Assembly: GCA_036557885.1 (NCBI GenBank)
Contig: DATBGS010000038.1
Span: 1 to 25,448 of the forward strand
DNA: 25,448 nucleotides
Direction: 5' to 3'
DNA from: DATBGS01 sp036557885
GTDB lineage: Bacteria > Chloroflexota > Ktedonobacteria > Ktedonobacterales > DATBGS01
Below the pieces are notes generated by a model that saw only the letters and a program-made list of their open reading frames with translations, made no database searches and was not told the origin of the DNA. The position numbers and the translations under genes are program-made. Below are positions 8,257 to 16,809 of the stretch, piece after piece; the stretch's first letter is position 1; every line of letters begins with the position of its first letter.

Positions 8257-8935
8257 TGTTGTATGCCTCTTTCTCAAGTGCTGAGGCTTTTGTCTCAACC
8301 CCATAAGGTTGTAGCAGAGCCTGGGTGACAGCTGCCGCTGTAGTAATATCGCCCACCTCAAGCCTGGCAAGCACTTCTGAAGCGAAGTAGTCGCCAAAGA
8401 AATCGTCGCGCAGCTTATAGCTGACATTATTTGCCCGCAGTCTGGTGCGTGCTGCGCTGGCGAGCCGGAGGTACGGTTCGTAGGCCGGGGAGAAGAGTTT
8501 TGCAAGCTGCTGCCGAATCCGTTTGGCGAGACCAGGGCTGGCCCCCTCGGTAGAGACTGCAATGGTGAGCTGACCGCGTCGTAAAATAGATGGGAGGATA
8601 AACGAGCAGTGTCGGGGCATATCAACTACATTGATCGGCTGTCCATGTTCCTGGGCCTCGCTCGCGACTGCCTCAGCCAGTTGTGGGTCGGAGGTCGCTA
8701 CTATCACGATAAAGGCCCCTGCCAGGTCACCCTTTTGATACGATTTATGGCATAACGTGATAGTATGTTGTTGAGCCAGCAACAGCAGTGTATAGCAGAA
8801 TGTCGGACTGAGAACCCGAACCTGTGCGCCGCAGGCGACCAGTCCTGCAACCTTCTCGGCAGCTAGCTGGTTGCCACCGATCACGATGGCAACCTTATGG
8901 CGTATATCAAGCATTATTGGATAGTAGCCGGGCAT
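8207..8935 (-). CDS. Precorrin-2 dehydrogenase / sirohydrochlorin ferrochelatase
   Basis: This 242-residue protein matches the N-terminal part of CysG (Met8-like): it oxidises precorrin-2 with NAD and then inserts iron to make siroheme. The start YYPIMLDIRHKVAIVIGGN is the dinucleotide-binding segment. NVVDMPRHCSFILPSILRRG near residue 100 holds the conserved Asp used in both reactions, and TIAVSTEGASPGLAKRIRQQ follows. The last 25 residues are low in conservation and overlap the next gene. An AGGAGGT site lies 11 bases before the ATG. In enterobacteria this activity is fused to the methyltransferase; here the two halves are separate, overlapping genes. Confidence 0.9.
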   Translation of the reverse strand: MPGYYPIMLDIRHKVAIVIGGNQLAAEKVAGLVACGAQVRVLSPTFCYTLLLLAQQHTITLCHKSYQKGDLAGAFIVIVATSDPQLAEAVASEAQEHGQPINVVDMPRHCSFILPSILRRGQLTIAVSTEGASPGLAKRIRQQLAKLFSPAYEPYLRLASAARTRLRANNVSYKLRDDFFGDYFASEVLARLEVGDITTAAAVTQALLQPYGVETKASALEKEAYNNETEEWSGLSGWGGAG

Positions 8936-8995
8936 ACCTTCTGCTCACCTCCTGCTACCTGATAGATCAGCCTTCTTCCTGGAGAAGGAGGATTC

Positions 8996-9508
8996 TTATA
9001 GCCAACCACCGGGAAACGCTTTAAACATAAAAAATGAGAGCGTATCTTCGGCAGGAAGCAACACCCCGCGCAGAATAGTCTTGCGCAATTTAGCGCCTCT
9101 CAACTGAGCCATCCTGAGATCGGCCCAGCTGAGATTTGCGCCGTTCAGGAAAGCCCATTGAAGATTGGCTCCATAGAGGTCTGCCGTCGTCAGGTCGGAG
9201 TTTATCAGCGTGGCTCGTCGCAGATCCGCATTTCTCAAGCTTGCCCCTTTCAGGATGCTCTTGCTCAGGTTGGCTCCGCTCAAGTTCGCGCCGTTCAACA
9301 TTGTCCCCACAAGAAATGCTTGCTCCAGATTTGCTCCACTCATGTCTGCTCCAGACATATCCAGACCAGACAGGTTTGTACCCTGCAAATTCTGGCCGCG
9401 TAAATCGAGCCCGGACGCTGGTTCCGCTTTCAGAAGCAAGAGTTCAATATCTGTCCGCGTCAGCCCAGGGCTGTTTCTGAAGGTGATCAGAAGGGATTCT
9501 TGTCGCAT
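8996..9508 (-). CDS. Pentapeptide-repeat protein
   Basis: From about residue 33 to 145 this 170-residue protein is a run of pentapeptide repeats of A(D/N)LXX form (for example GANLSGANLSKSILKGASLR), expected to fold as a right-handed quadrilateral beta-helix. The first 30 residues (SPGLTRTDIELLLLKAE) are non-repetitive. Function is unknown; some relatives mimic DNA and block gyrase, many others are scaffolds. It lies inside the sulfate operon, 23 bases after the ATP sulfurylase stop and 60 bases before the siroheme gene, so it is co-transcribed. A role in sulfur metabolism is inferred only from position. Confidence 0.88.
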   Translation of the reverse strand: MRQESLLITFRNSPGLTRTDIELLLLKAEPASGLDLRGQNLQGTNLSGLDMSGADMSGANLEQAFLVGTMLNGANLSGANLSKSILKGASLRNADLRRATLINSDLTTADLYGANLQWAFLNGANLSWADLRMAQLRGAKLRKTILRGVLLPAEDTLSFFMFKAFPGGWL

Positions 9509-9531
9509 AGAAAGGTATCCTTGTTGTGGCG

Positions 9532-10713
9532 TTAATTTGATATTTGCATAGCCTCGATGAGAATACGCGCCACCTCAGGCCGAGAGAATTCAGGCGGAGG
9601 CAGCGTCCCAGCACGCAACATCGCCCGTACGGCTGTACCACTTAACTCCACCCACTGATCGCGAGCATGGGGACAAGTTTTCTCTGAAGCCATGCTGCCA
9701 CACTGACGGCAATAAAAGCTGTTTTCAAACTTCAACGGAGTAATTCCTAACGCACCTGGCAGGAATTGATCGAAGATTTTTTGCGCGTCGTAGGTTCCAT
9801 AGTACGAACCGACGCCAGCGTGATCGCGGCCAACAATAAAATGGGTGCAACCATAATTCTTGCGAACCAACGCGTGAAAAATTGCCTCACGCGGACCAGC
9901 ATAGCGCATGGCTGCCGGAAGGATGTTGAGCAGCACGCGGTTCTGGGGATAGTAATTTGCCAGCAAAACTTCATAGCATCGCATGCGCACATCGGCGGGA
10001 ATATCGTCAGATTTCGTCTCGCCGACCAGCGGGTGCAGCAAGAGGCCATCAACGATCTCCAGTGCGCACTTTTGAATGTATTCATGTGCGCGATGTACCG
10101 GATTGCGCGTCTGGAAGCCAACAACGGTATGCCAGCCGCGCCGGGCAAATTCAATACGAGTCTCCGCTGGAGAAAGCTCATACGGGGCGCGCTCCCTCAC
10201 ATCGGGCAAAACGGTGACTGGACCGCTCACCAGAGTATCGCCCTGAGCATAGATGGCGGCCACGCCTGGATGGGCTTCTTCGTCGGTGCGGTAGACTTCG
10301 CGGGCTTCAGCCTGCTTATCATAGTGATAAAGCTCCTCGACCTGAAGGATGCCCCAGAGCGTTCCCTGCAGGTCGTAGAGAGCCACCTCTGTGCCCTCAG
10401 CTGGGGCATTGCTGGAGTCAACCGCCAGAACAATGGGAATGCTCCAAGGTAGGCCATTTGCCAGGGACATCTGCTTGACAACCTGCTGATAATCTGCCCG
10501 CCCCAGAAAGCTGGTCAGCGGACTAAGTGCGCCATTAGCAATCAATGCCAGGTCGCTGATCTGCCGCGCGCTTAGTTGCAGGGCGGGCAGGTCAGGCGCT
10601 CGCAGGCGTATCTCTTCTGCTTCCCTGTCTTGTGCCATGCGATCAACCAAAACTCCGCCATGCGGGATACTGGTCTGATAGATACTCTGCTGAACAACAG
10701 GTTCAACGGTCAC
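9532..10713 (-). CDS. sat: Sulfate adenylyltransferase (ATP sulfurylase)
   Basis: This 393-residue enzyme joins sulfate and ATP to give adenosine phosphosulfate (APS) and pyrophosphate. It is the single-chain archaeal/fungal-type Sat, not the CysDN pair. Catalytic motifs are visible: FQTRNPVHRAHE (from about residue 200) binds ATP, and GRDHAGVG (from about residue 295) is the second active-site loop. A PUA-like N-terminal domain precedes (ALSPLTSFLGRADY). Near 335 a CRQCG and CPH set of cysteines and histidine may hold a metal, as in several bacterial homologues. Length is normal. It follows the APS kinase gene by 69 bases. Confidence 0.95.
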   Translation of the reverse strand: MTVEPVVQQSIYQTSIPHGGVLVDRMAQDREAEEIRLRAPDLPALQLSARQISDLALIANGALSPLTSFLGRADYQQVVKQMSLANGLPWSIPIVLAVDSSNAPAEGTEVALYDLQGTLWGILQVEELYHYDKQAEAREVYRTDEEAHPGVAAIYAQGDTLVSGPVTVLPDVRERAPYELSPAETRIEFARRGWHTVVGFQTRNPVHRAHEYIQKCALEIVDGLLLHPLVGETKSDDIPADVRMRCYEVLLANYYPQNRVLLNILPAAMRYAGPREAIFHALVRKNYGCTHFIVGRDHAGVGSYYGTYDAQKIFDQFLPGALGITPLKFENSFYCRQCGSMASEKTCPHARDQWVELSGTAVRAMLRAGTLPPPEFSRPEVARILIEAMQISN

Positions 10714-10782
10714 GCTGGTGTCCTCTCTTGATTCTCAAGCTCTTCATCTTGCTCAAAGAACGATCTGCCTGTAATACCTGAC

Positions 10783-11361
10783 TCAATCTGCTGCTGTAAG
10801 CTTGCTGGCAGCTTGAATATACCCACGCTGCTCCAATACGGCCAGGATTTTCGCTACGCTTTCTTCCACGCTTTCGAGGTTAGTATCAACAATGACTTCA
10901 GGGTTCACTGGAGGTTCGTAGGGGTCAGAGACTCCTGTAAAGTTGGTGATCTCTCCGCGCAGCGCCTTCTCGTAGAGGCCCTTCACGTCGCGCCGCACCA
11001 ATTCCTCAAGTGGGCAGCGCACATAAACCTCGATGAAATTGACAATCTGCTCACGCGCTTGCTGCCGGGTTGCGATGTATGGCGAGATGGCAGCGGTGAT
11101 GACCGCCGCGCCATGCCGCACCAGCAGAAAAGAAACAAACGCGATGCGGAGAATATTGGTGTCGCGGTCCTCGCGCGAGAAACCAAGCCCTTTTGAAAGG
11201 TGCGTGCGAACCACATCGCCGTCAAGCACCTCGACCAGACGATCGCGCTGCTCCAGTTCGCGTGCCAGACGCTGCGCAATGGTCGTTTTCCCTGCTCCCG
11301 AAAGCCCCGTTAACCATACTGTGAAACCAACTGACATGGCAGTTTTAACCTTTTCTTTCAA
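10783..11361 (-). CDS. cysC: Adenylylsulfate kinase
   Basis: This 192-residue kinase phosphorylates APS to PAPS. The Walker A motif GLSGAGKT lies at residues 19-26, followed by LDGDVVRTHLSKGLGFSRED, the APS-binding loop, and KGLYEKALRGEITNFTGVSD. It probably feeds PAPS to the reductase or to sulfotransferases. An alternative ATG at 11337 (MSVGF) would place Walker A nearer the N-terminus, as is usual, and has AAGG upstream; the choice is open. Co-encoding an APS kinase with an iron-sulfur APS reductase means APS can be used in two ways. Confidence 0.94.
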   Translation of the reverse strand: MKEKVKTAMSVGFTVWLTGLSGAGKTTIAQRLARELEQRDRLVEVLDGDVVRTHLSKGLGFSREDRDTNILRIAFVSFLLVRHGAAVITAAISPYIATRQQAREQIVNFIEVYVRCPLEELVRRDVKGLYEKALRGEITNFTGVSDPYEPPVNPEVIVDTNLESVEESVAKILAVLEQRGYIQAASKLTAAD

Positions 11362-11418
11362 GTTTCAAGCTGCTTATCTTTCTCTAGTCTGCTCAGATAC
11401 ACTATTCCATCTCAAAAG

Positions 11419-12255
11419 TCACGCAGGCTGAAGGCCCCAGCGATCTCTCACGCGCCGCTCAAACGGTGCGAAGATCAAACTATTGATTGCCACACCAATG
11501 GCAATGATGACAAACATCACGGCAACGACCTGCCCGGCGTCGTTGAGGTCGCGCCCGGTTTCCAGCAGATTGCCCAGGCTCAAGGTAAAAAAGAGGAGCT
11601 CGCCAGCCATCAAGGAGCGCCAGGCAAATGACCAGCCTTGCTTCAACCCGGTGAGAATCGCAGGCAGCGCAGCAGGCATAACGACCTGAAACGAGAGCGC
11701 CAGCCCACGCGCGCCCAGATTGCGAGCAGCCTTGAGATAGATTGGGGGCGTATTTTTTACGCCAGCATCTACGCCAAGGGTGATGGAGAAAAGCGCACCC
11801 ATCACCACTACAAAGATAATGGCTTGTTCGGTTAGCCCCAGCCAGAGCACAGCCAGTGGCAACCAGCAGACGCTGGGCAAGGCTTGTAGCCCCAGCACCA
11901 TCGAGCCAAAGGTTTCATTAAACAGGCGAATGCGCCCCATCAGCAGCCCCAGCACGACTCCAATGACTAGTGAGATAGCATAGCCAATTGCCAGGCGTTG
12001 CAGGCTGACCAGCGCCGCCTGAAGATATTGCCCACTGCCCTGGAAGCCGTTGACCAGATCACTGAACACCTCGCCAGGTGTGGGAAATAAATAATCAGGC
12101 CAGATGCCGAGGCTGGCAATTACTTGCCAAAGTGCCAGCAAGGTGAGATAGAAAAGCATCCGTCGCAGCCAAGGGCCAGGCGCGGGCAGATGGAGCCTGC
12201 GTGCGGGACGGGACGTTTCAGTAGCTGGCCGGGCCACTTCAGTGACTTTTTCCAT
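11419..12255 (-). CDS. ABC transporter permease, SsuC/TauC/NrtB type
   Basis: This 278-residue inner-membrane subunit has about six hydrophobic segments, from MLFYLTLLALWQVIASLGIW near residue 35 to VVAVMFVIIAIGVAINSLIF near 245. The cytoplasmic loop YLKAARNLGARG is the EAA-type contact with the ATPase. The frame continues upstream through the ATPase gene, but the ATG at 12255 gives the normal family length and overlaps the ATPase stop by 17 bases. Family members import sulfonates, taurine, nitrate or related anions. With no monooxygenase nearby, sulfate itself is a candidate substrate. Confidence 0.9.
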   Translation of the reverse strand: MEKVTEVARPATETSRPARRLHLPAPGPWLRRMLFYLTLLALWQVIASLGIWPDYLFPTPGEVFSDLVNGFQGSGQYLQAALVSLQRLAIGYAISLVIGVVLGLLMGRIRLFNETFGSMVLGLQALPSVCWLPLAVLWLGLTEQAIIFVVVMGALFSITLGVDAGVKNTPPIYLKAARNLGARGLALSFQVVMPAALPAILTGLKQGWSFAWRSLMAGELLFFTLSLGNLLETGRDLNDAGQVVAVMFVIIAIGVAINSLIFAPFERRVRDRWGLQPA

Positions 12256-13102
12256 AGACTGCCTTCTGCGTTTCTGAGTCCATGACTCCCTGAAGCACTG
12301 CAAGTATCTCCCTTGCCTGGTCAACCAGCGCGTGATCTTCGAGCGAGCGTGGGCGCGCCAGATCAATACGAAACTCGCGCACAATGTGCCCTGGTCGTGG
12401 CGAAAAGACCAGCACGCGGTCGCCAAGCGCCACCGCCTCGCGGACGTTGTGGGTGACAAACAGCACCGTTTTGCGCGTGGCGGCCCAGATTGTCTCCAGT
12501 TCGGCATGCAGCCTGTCGCGGGTCAGGGCATCCAGCGCGCCAAAGGGTTCATCCATGAGTAACATCGCTGGATTGATAGCCAGGCTGCGCGCGATGGCAA
12601 CGCGCTGGCGCATGCCACCAGAGAGTTGATGGATGTAGCTGCGCTCAAACCCCTGCAAATGGACCAGTTCGAGGAAATGGCGCGCCAGAGCAGCCCGCTC
12701 CTTGCGAGGGGTGCCAATCTGACGTAGACCGAATTCAACATTGCGCTGCGCATCCAGCCAGGGGAAGAGAGCCGCCTCCTGGAAGAGCAGCACACGATCA
12801 GGGCCAGGGCCGTGCACTTTTTGCCCAGCGGCCAAGACGGCGCCGGTTGTTGCCGACTCCAGTCCGGCGATGATGCTGAGCAAGGTTGATTTGCCGCACC
12901 CGCTGGGGCCGAGCAGGCAGACGAACTCGCCTGGGACGACATCTATATCCACCTGAAGCAATGCTTCAACCGCTCCAGAGCGCCCATTGTAGGTTTTGCT
13001 CACTCCTTCAATTTTGAGTGGGATGCCGCCCTGGGCTGATTGAGCGCTGGCTGAAGCTGGTTCTGCGTCTTGCGCCGCGCTTGCTATTGCCTGAAAAAAC
13101 AT
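12239..13102 (-). CDS. ABC transporter ATP-binding protein, SsuB/TauB/NrtD type
   Basis: This 287-residue subunit drives the importer. Walker A (GPSGCGKST) is at residues 65-73, the Q loop is FQEAALFPW, the signature is LSGGMRQR near 160, Walker B plus D loop is MLLMDEPFGALD, and the switch is FVTHNVREAVALGDR. The first 28 residues are an Ala/Gln-rich extension before the usual start (IEGVSKTYNG). A GAGGA site lies 8 bases before the ATG. It lies between binding protein (58 bases) and permease (17-base overlap), the standard order for such systems. Confidence 0.93.
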   Translation of the reverse strand: MFFQAIASAAQDAEPASASAQSAQGGIPLKIEGVSKTYNGRSGAVEALLQVDIDVVPGEFVCLLGPSGCGKSTLLSIIAGLESATTGAVLAAGQKVHGPGPDRVLLFQEAALFPWLDAQRNVEFGLRQIGTPRKERAALARHFLELVHLQGFERSYIHQLSGGMRQRVAIARSLAINPAMLLMDEPFGALDALTRDRLHAELETIWAATRKTVLFVTHNVREAVALGDRVLVFSPRPGHIVREFRIDLARPRSLEDHALVDQAREILAVLQGVMDSETQKAVYGKSH

Positions 13103-13160
13103 TTCTTCTGTCCTCTCTGCTGGATCGAGATGTCCTTTCGCGCTTTCAACGCCTGGTTCA

Positions 13161-14213
13161 TCATCCAGATACGGTTGTCAGCCCTTCGGACCTCAAGACT
13201 TCGTTGAGCGTTCCAACCGAATTGATGCCGCTCAGATCAGGCTTGCTGGAACCCAGGAAACCGAGCGCGTACTCCCGATCAGCCGATTCCTGTAGGGTGC
13301 TGGCAAGCGGGTCATAGGTGATGGCAAAGTTGGCCCATGCCTGGCTCAGTTCCTGGGTCGTCAGCGGCTTGCTGGTGAGGCGTTTTAGCTCGTTGTTAAC
13401 AATGGTTTTGGCCGCGTCGGGGTTGCTCAAGATGTACTGCACAGTCTCAACATGCGCCTGGAGGAACTTCTTCACCAGGTCGGGATGAGCATTGAGGAAC
13501 TTAGTATTCACAATGATGTCGGTGGTTACAAATTTTCCATCAGGCCAGAGCGTGCGCTCATCTACAAATACCTGGCCGCCCGCTTCGTCAATCAGGCGAG
13601 TAGCCCAGGGTTCAGGTACCCAGGCACCATCAATCTTCCCTTGTTTGAACTCGGTCAAAATGGTTGCATTATCGGTGGGGACAATCCTCACGGTTCCGCC
13701 TTTATCGGCTGGCTGAAGACGATGCTGCTGAAGGTAATAGCGCAGCGCCACGTCTTGTGTGCCGCCTAGCTGTGGATCAGCAAGCGTTTTGCCGCTCAGA
13801 TCAGCCGGGTTGTGGATGTTGGCCCCAGGTCGCACAATAAAGAAGGCGCCGCCGCTCGCGGCGCCGGCGATGATGCGCAGCGCCTGCCCATGACTCTGCA
13901 CATAGCCGGTAATGCTCGGATTTGGGCCGATGTAGCCAATATCAATCTGATCGGCAAAGAGCGCGGTGATCTCTGCCGGTCCAGCATTAAAAATCACCGA
14001 CTTGAGCTTCACATTCAAACCTAGAGCTTGCTGGAAGGTGCCGCGCTCAACCCCAACCAGCGCTGCTGCGTGCGTCAGGTTGGGAAAATAGCCCAGGCGC
14101 ACAGTCTTTCCATCATCCGACGAACCCTGGCCGCAGCCAGTCAGCGCCAGGAAAAGCGTGGAAAAAAGGACAACGGTTGCGATGCGCCCGTGGGACGCCA
14201 AGGGATTCTTCAC
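13161..14213 (-). CDS. ABC transporter substrate-binding lipoprotein, SsuA/TauA type
   Basis: This lipid-anchored receptor would deliver substrate to the importer. The frame reaches a TTG at 14273, but a GTG at 14213 has GGGAGAG just upstream and gives a normal signal peptide (KNPLASHGRIATVVLFSTLF) ending in the lipobox LTGC, so it is preferred. The mature protein has the NMT1/SsuA-like pattern: VRLGYFPNLTHAAALVGVER, AGPAEITALFADQIDIGYIG, ADPQLGGTQDVALRYYL and DGAWVPEPWATRL. About 350 residues is normal. The ligand cannot be read from sequence. Placement straight after sulfite reductase ties it to sulfur uptake. Confidence 0.9.
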   Translation of the reverse strand: MKNPLASHGRIATVVLFSTLFLALTGCGQGSSDDGKTVRLGYFPNLTHAAALVGVERGTFQQALGLNVKLKSVIFNAGPAEITALFADQIDIGYIGPNPSITGYVQSHGQALRIIAGAASGGAFFIVRPGANIHNPADLSGKTLADPQLGGTQDVALRYYLQQHRLQPADKGGTVRIVPTDNATILTEFKQGKIDGAWVPEPWATRLIDEAGGQVFVDERTLWPDGKFVTTDIIVNTKFLNAHPDLVKKFLQAHVETVQYILSNPDAAKTIVNNELKRLTSKPLTTQELSQAWANFAITYDPLASTLQESADREYALGFLGSSKPDLSGINSVGTLNEVLRSEGLTTVSG

Positions 14214-14285
14214 GAAGCTCTCCCAACAATCTGTATGCTCGCTGTCATGCTCTTTGAGGATGCTCTTGCTCAAGCCTCTGACGCT

Positions 14286-16046
14286 TTATCTTGGTACAAC
14301 TTGCAGAGGGGATTGAAGAACCCTGTGGCAGAAATCGCCAAAAGCTTCTCCAGGCAGGCGCTCCTCACGCCAGGTTTGCAGAAGCGGCCTGACCGTCTTT
14401 GCCAGATCATCAAACTGCACATCGGCAGCATAGAGGGTATTCATGCGGGTGTTCACCTGGTCGCCTCCCACGTAGACGTTGTAGAGGTTCTTTGAGCGGC
14501 CCACGAAACCTATGTCGCCCATATAGGGACGGGCACAGCCATTGGGGCAGCCCGTCATTCGAATACTCACCGGTTCCTCAGCCAACCCCAGGGCGAACAT
14601 GTCTGCTTCAATCTGGCGCACCACTGCTGGCAAGGCACGTTCGGCTTCTGCCAGCGCCAGCCCGCAGGTTGGAAGCGCCGGGCACGCCAGGGAATGCCGA
14701 CGTACCCCAAGTGCCGCCGGGTCGGTCGTAATGCCGTACTCAGCCAGCAGCGCGGTTAATGGCCCTCGCTGCTCCTCTGCCATATCGGTCAGGAGGATAT
14801 TTTGCTGGGGAGTCAGGCGGATGCCTGGCCTGAACTGTTCAATCGCGCGGCGTAAGCCACTGCGCAGGCGCGTCGTCTCATCATCTTTAATGCGCCCGCT
14901 CTCAATATACAAGCCAAGGAACCAGCGCCCATCACCTTGCTCATGCCAGCCCAGATGGTCTCCTGCCGACTGCCACGGGATGGGGCCTGGATCGGTGACA
15001 GAATAGCCCAGGCGCTGTTCTAATTCGGCACGAAACCAGGCGATGCCTTGCTCCTCCACCAGATACTTCATGCGCGCGTGTTTACGGTTCTGCCGGTCGC
15101 CGTAGTCGCGCTGAATGGTGATGATGGTTTCAACGACCTGAAGTACCTGGCCTGGGGAAGCAAAACACAGCGGCGTGCTCAATCGTGGGTAGGTGGTTGT
15201 TTTCCCATGAGTCATGCCCATGCCCCCGCCCACCAGCACTGTAAAGCCAGCCAGGTGCTCGCCTTCCAACTGCGCCACCAGACCCAGGTCTTGCGTATAG
15301 ACATCAATACAGTTGTCGCCAGGGAAGGCCACTCCAATCTTAAACTTACGTGGCAGATAGGTTGGGCCGTAGATGGGTTCTATGGCTTCTTCGGGTGGCG
15401 ATTCAACAGTATCAACTTGCTCACCATCGAGCCAGAGTTCGTGATAGGCATGGCTGTGCGGGGCCAGGTGCATGGCAATATCATGAGCAATCTTTTCGAT
15501 TTCGGCGTGAATCCGACTGCAATGGGGCGCAGGACAGGCCATCACATTGCGATTGACATCTCCGCAGGCCGCCAGCGTTGAAAGGAGGGCTGTGTTGATG
15601 GCCCTGAGTGTTGCCTGGACGTCCCCTTTCAGCACCCCATGCAACTGAAAGCCCTGGCGGGTGGTCACACGCAACGTGTTGTTGCCATAGGCTGTAGCAA
15701 GATCATCCTCAACGAGATACTGCTCGACAGTCAAGACGCCGCCAGGAATGCGCGAGCGCACCATAAATTGATAGGCTTTCTCTTCGTGCGCAGCTTTCCG
15801 TGCCTGCCGTGTGTCCCGGTCCTCTTGTTGATACATCCCGTGAAATTTGAGCAGTTGCACCTGTGGGTCGGAAAAATGGATTGTGGGCTGGGCAAGTTCC
15901 TCGGCGATCTGCCCGCGCAGGTAGTTGCTGTTCGCTTTGATCTGCTCGACCTTGCTGCCGCCGCCTGGTCCGAGGCCCTTTAAATGTTTAGCCTGCTCCT
16001 GTGGCTCCTGTTCTTCAAGCTCGTCTATCATCGCTGTCTGCTCCAT
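14286..16046 (-). CDS. sir: Siroheme- and [4Fe-4S]-dependent sulfite reductase
   Basis: This 586-residue enzyme reduces sulfite to sulfide with six electrons. The four cysteines that hold the cluster next to siroheme are present as CPALPTC (Cys455 and Cys461) and CPNGC (Cys500 and Cys504). Two ferredoxin-like half-domains and two siroheme-binding repeats are recognisable (TTRQGFQLHGVLKG, GDVNRNVMACP, FKIGVAFPGDNC, GGGMGMTHGK). No CysJ-type flavoprotein is encoded nearby, so ferredoxin is the likely donor. A nitrite reductase role is possible, but the sulfate genes on both sides favour sulfite. The ATG lies one base after the cysH stop, implying coupled translation; the longer upstream frame is overlap with cysH. 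Confidence 0.93.
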   Translation of the reverse strand: MEQTAMIDELEEQEPQEQAKHLKGLGPGGGSKVEQIKANSNYLRGQIAEELAQPTIHFSDPQVQLLKFHGMYQQEDRDTRQARKAAHEEKAYQFMVRSRIPGGVLTVEQYLVEDDLATAYGNNTLRVTTRQGFQLHGVLKGDVQATLRAINTALLSTLAACGDVNRNVMACPAPHCSRIHAEIEKIAHDIAMHLAPHSHAYHELWLDGEQVDTVESPPEEAIEPIYGPTYLPRKFKIGVAFPGDNCIDVYTQDLGLVAQLEGEHLAGFTVLVGGGMGMTHGKTTTYPRLSTPLCFASPGQVLQVVETIITIQRDYGDRQNRKHARMKYLVEEQGIAWFRAELEQRLGYSVTDPGPIPWQSAGDHLGWHEQGDGRWFLGLYIESGRIKDDETTRLRSGLRRAIEQFRPGIRLTPQQNILLTDMAEEQRGPLTALLAEYGITTDPAALGVRRHSLACPALPTCGLALAEAERALPAVVRQIEADMFALGLAEEPVSIRMTGCPNGCARPYMGDIGFVGRSKNLYNVYVGGDQVNTRMNTLYAADVQFDDLAKTVRPLLQTWREERLPGEAFGDFCHRVLQSPLQVVPR

Positions 16047-16047
16047 T

Positions 16048-16755
16048 TCACGAGTTGGTATGCAATCCGCATTCTGTCTTGGTAAATCCGCTCCAACGCC
16101 CGGCTCGCAGGTCTTCACCAGCAACAACTGGCCGCGTACAGTTCGTGCAGCCGATGCTTGGATAGCCCTGGTCATGGAGCTTGTTGTAGGGCACATCGTG
16201 CTCGTAGATGTATCGCCAGACGGCACGTTCATCCCAGCGTGCCAACGGAGCAATCTTGACCAGCCCAAACTTGTGATCCCATGCAATCACTGGGGTGGCT
16301 TTGCGGGTCGAAGCCTGATCACGTCGCAGACCCGTAATCCAGGCATCAAAGCTCTGTAATGCCTGATGCTGGGGAATTACCTTGCGCAGATCGCAACAGC
16401 GATCTGGGTCACGCTCCCATAATGCCTCGCCATATTTAGTGGCTTGCTGAGCTACAGACAGTTGCGGTTGCACCGCTTGTGGACTGATGCCATACTTACG
16501 CTCTGCTTCAGCGATAAGCTGATGTGTTTCAGGGAAGAGAAAGCCTGTATCCAGGTAAAAGACGGGCGTGGCAGGTGCTGCTTGCATAACCATATCCAGC
16601 AGCACCATCCCTGAGGGGCCACCGAAAGAGCAAGCCAGTGTGATGCGTGGACTGTAGGTGTCCAACGCCCATGCCAGGATCTCCTGGGGTGAGCGTTCTT
16701 CGAGTTCCCGCGCAAGCGGTTCGAGATTGTCTGAATGTGACTGAGCCATTTCCAT
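16048..16755 (-). CDS. cysH: Adenylylsulfate reductase, iron-sulfur type
   Basis: This 235-residue enzyme reduces activated sulfate to sulfite using thioredoxin or a similar donor. The PP-loop nucleotide site is SFGGPSG at residues 43-49. Cys120-Cys121 (DRCCDLRK) and Cys203-X2-Cys206 (GCTNC) are the [4Fe-4S] ligands that mark the APS-using branch; the PAPS-only enterobacterial CysH lacks them. The catalytic cysteine is Cys229 in the C-terminal TECGLH motif. Substrate is therefore probably APS, with PAPS possible, since some iron-sulfur CysH enzymes use both. The ATG at 16755 has AGGA about 9 bases upstream and is preferred to a TTG at 16791. Confidence 0.94.
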   Translation of the reverse strand: MEMAQSHSDNLEPLARELEERSPQEILAWALDTYSPRITLACSFGGPSGMVLLDMVMQAAPATPVFYLDTGFLFPETHQLIAEAERKYGISPQAVQPQLSVAQQATKYGEALWERDPDRCCDLRKVIPQHQALQSFDAWITGLRRDQASTRKATPVIAWDHKFGLVKIAPLARWDERAVWRYIYEHDVPYNKLHDQGYPSIGCTNCTRPVVAGEDLRAGRWSGFTKTECGLHTNS

Positions 16756-16809
16756 AATGATGAATCCTGGCCTTTTCCCTGAAATCAACAAGAAACCAAC
16801 AAGATGAAA

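Noticed and set aside
8257..8625. A long upstream extension of the methyltransferase frame
   Set aside because: It overlaps the siroheme dehydrogenase gene and lacks family similarity before MRQKNGRVYLVG.
12256..12507. Upstream extension of the ABC permease frame
   Set aside because: It is a shadow of the ATPase gene; the normal permease N-terminus starts at 12255.
16047..16286. Upstream extension of the sulfite reductase frame
   Set aside because: It runs through cysH in another phase; the start one base after the cysH stop is far more plausible.
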